From Polynucleobacter sp. KF022 (GTDB taxonomy: Bacteria; Pseudomonadota; Gammaproteobacteria; Burkholderiales; Burkholderiaceae): a stretch of 64,000 nt of DNA. Below the pieces are notes generated by a model. That model was not told where the DNA came from. It made no database searches and saw only the letters and a program-made list of their open reading frames with translations. The position numbers and the translations under genes were made by a program. Numbering within the stretch: the first letter of the stretch is position 1; each line of letters starts with the position of its first letter. Where the stretch lies: positions 744,001 to 808,000 of the forward strand of contig NZ_AP026972.1 in the NCBI RefSeq assembly GCF_027924105.1, written 5' to 3'. Of this stretch, positions 63,321 through 64,000 are shown piece after piece.

Positions 63321-63656
63321 GTGAAATCTAGGGTTCAAAAAGCGACCAAAAACTTATCTCCGAAACAGATGGAGAAAGTATTTTCTCAGGTCGCCACCTA
63401 TTTCAATGTGCTGTCTGAACCAGCGCGCCTTCGCATCATGTATTCAGTCTGCAGTGGAGAAAAGTCCGTTTCTGAAGTAGTCGAAATGTGTGGCTCAAGT
63501 CAGGCGAATGTTTCAAGGCATCTTTTGGCCTTGCATAAAGCGGGAATATTGCTCAGACGTAAAGAGGGTGTAACGGTTTATTACTCAATTGCAGACAATG
63601 CAACTGTAGAAATGTGTCAGTCAGTCTGCGCAAAGATTGCTGAAGGTATTCATTAA
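63321..63656 (+). CDS. ArsR-family regulator, probable SoxR-type repressor of sulfur oxidation
   Basis: The 111-residue winged-helix protein has the recognition region MCGSSQANVSRHLLALHKAGILLRRKEG and the wing VTVYYSIAD. Cys residues are at 44 (MYSVCSGEK), 57, 99 and 103 (MCQSVC), so a thiol-based sulfur sensor is plausible. Cys44 and Cys103 lie close to the sensor positions of SqrR-type proteins. The first codon is GTG. It is encoded 35 bases before soxC in the same direction, as expected for the ArsR-type SoxR that represses sox genes. It differs clearly from the other ArsR protein at 59880-60197. Confidence 0.85.
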   Translation: MKSRVQKATKNLSPKQMEKVFSQVATYFNVLSEPARLRIMYSVCSGEKSVSEVVEMCGSSQANVSRHLLALHKAGILLRRKEGVTVYYSIADNATVEMCQSVCAKIAEGIH

Positions 63657-63691
63657 GTTTTGCAGTAAATCACTTTTCAAGTAGAGGTCAA

Positions 63692-64000
63692 ATGACTAAG
63701 AAGCAAATTGAATTAAGTGTCGAGGATATCTCGGCAGTTGAAAAGTCGGTAAATAGAGCCCGCTTAGTTAAAGCACCAGAGCACTTTATCTCTCAAGAGT
63801 TAATTGCCGACATCAATGCCAATGGCCTTGATGAAACGCGCCGTGGCTTCTTGCGCAAAGGCTTCATGTCTGCAGTTGGCGGAGCGGCAGCAGGATTGGC
63901 TGCACCACTGGCGTTTGCTGCAGGCGAGGGCGACCCAGCAATTTTAGAAAAACAAGAATGGCAAACAACGCTTGGTAAGAACGTTGCCACCATGCCTTAT
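63692..64000 (+). CDS. soxC: SoxC sulfur dehydrogenase molybdenum subunit, 3' partial
   Basis: The frame runs from an ATG at 63692, preceded by AGAGG, to the right edge, giving 103 residues. A twin-arginine signal is visible around residues 50-75 (RRGFLRKGFMSAVGG followed by an Ala-rich stretch), as expected for a molybdenum-cofactor enzyme exported in folded form. The following GEGDPAILEKQEWQTTLG matches the start of mature SoxC. With SoxD it oxidises sulfane sulfur bound to SoxYZ in the periplasm. The rest of the gene and any further sox genes lie outside the window. Confidence 0.87.
   Translation, partial: MTKKQIELSVEDISAVEKSVNRARLVKAPEHFISQELIADINANGLDETRRGFLRKGFMSAVGGAAAGLAAPLAFAAGEGDPAILEKQEWQTTLGKNVATMPY

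Overview
The window looks like a chromosomal segment of a betaproteobacterium of the family Burkholderiaceae, most likely Polynucleobacter or a close relative. This is an inference from gene order (sdhCDAB-sdhE-gltA-leuC-entericidin-leuD-leuB-asd-fimV-truA-trpFBA-accD-folC-SPOR-cvpA-purF-metZ), from the PDH operon with a lipoyl-bearing E3, from a phasin gene, from a DUF2863 gene and from a moderate base composition. No database search was possible. No rRNA, tRNA, CRISPR array, insertion sequence or prophage was seen, and no gene-free stretch exceeds about 210 bases.

Left part (1-16.7 kb): a secreted-lipase-like hydrolase cut by the window edge faces a minus-strand block with a two-component pair (PAS histidine kinase plus FixJ-type regulator), folD and the oligopeptidase gene prlC. 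Divergent to it is the pyruvate dehydrogenase operon aceE-aceF-lpdA, followed by a convergent phasin gene with a clear promoter and an overlapping PhaR-like dyad. An EamA exporter and a penicillin-binding endopeptidase follow.

Middle (16.7-33 kb): mostly minus-strand housekeeping genes. These are an IclR regulator, pyrD, the two N-degron aminoacyl-transferase genes bpt and aat, a Nudix hydrolase, a pabB-pabC fusion, a cyclophilin, a DsbA-family isomerase, rarA, a hydroxyacyl-CoA dehydrogenase, a GST and an aminotransferase. Then come yaaA, a DUF2863 gene, a possible lysozyme inhibitor and mdh. A GntR regulator is divergent from mdh and shares a perfect palindrome with it.

Central metabolic run (33-54 kb, all plus strand): succinate dehydrogenase with its flavinylation factor, citrate synthase, leucine and lysine/methionine/threonine pathway genes, a compact FimV, tryptophan synthesis, acetyl-CoA carboxylase beta subunit, folate, purine and methionine genes.

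Right part (54-64 kb): an accessory sulfur region and the most interesting part. A Crp/Fnr regulator with three of the four FNR cluster cysteines precedes a HiPIP and a secreted rhodanese. A tight seven-gene operon follows (56.9-60.4 kb): two YeeE/YedE half-transporters, a small secreted protein with four NPCGP repeats, a His-rich DUF6969 protein, a secreted tandem rhodanese, a persulfide-sensor-type ArsR repressor and a Cys-tailed DUF2892 membrane protein. The operon has an FNR-like box, a promoter, a palindromic operator in the -10 region and a terminator. Next are a MenA/UbiA-type prenyltransferase, modC-modB without modA, a second ArsR regulator (SoxR type) and the start of soxC, a molybdenum sulfur dehydrogenase. 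Two intergenic sites 7 kb apart share the same ATGC-GTATA-N3-GCAT dyad, which suggests a common sulfur regulator. Convergent gene pairs almost always share one symmetric bidirectional terminator.
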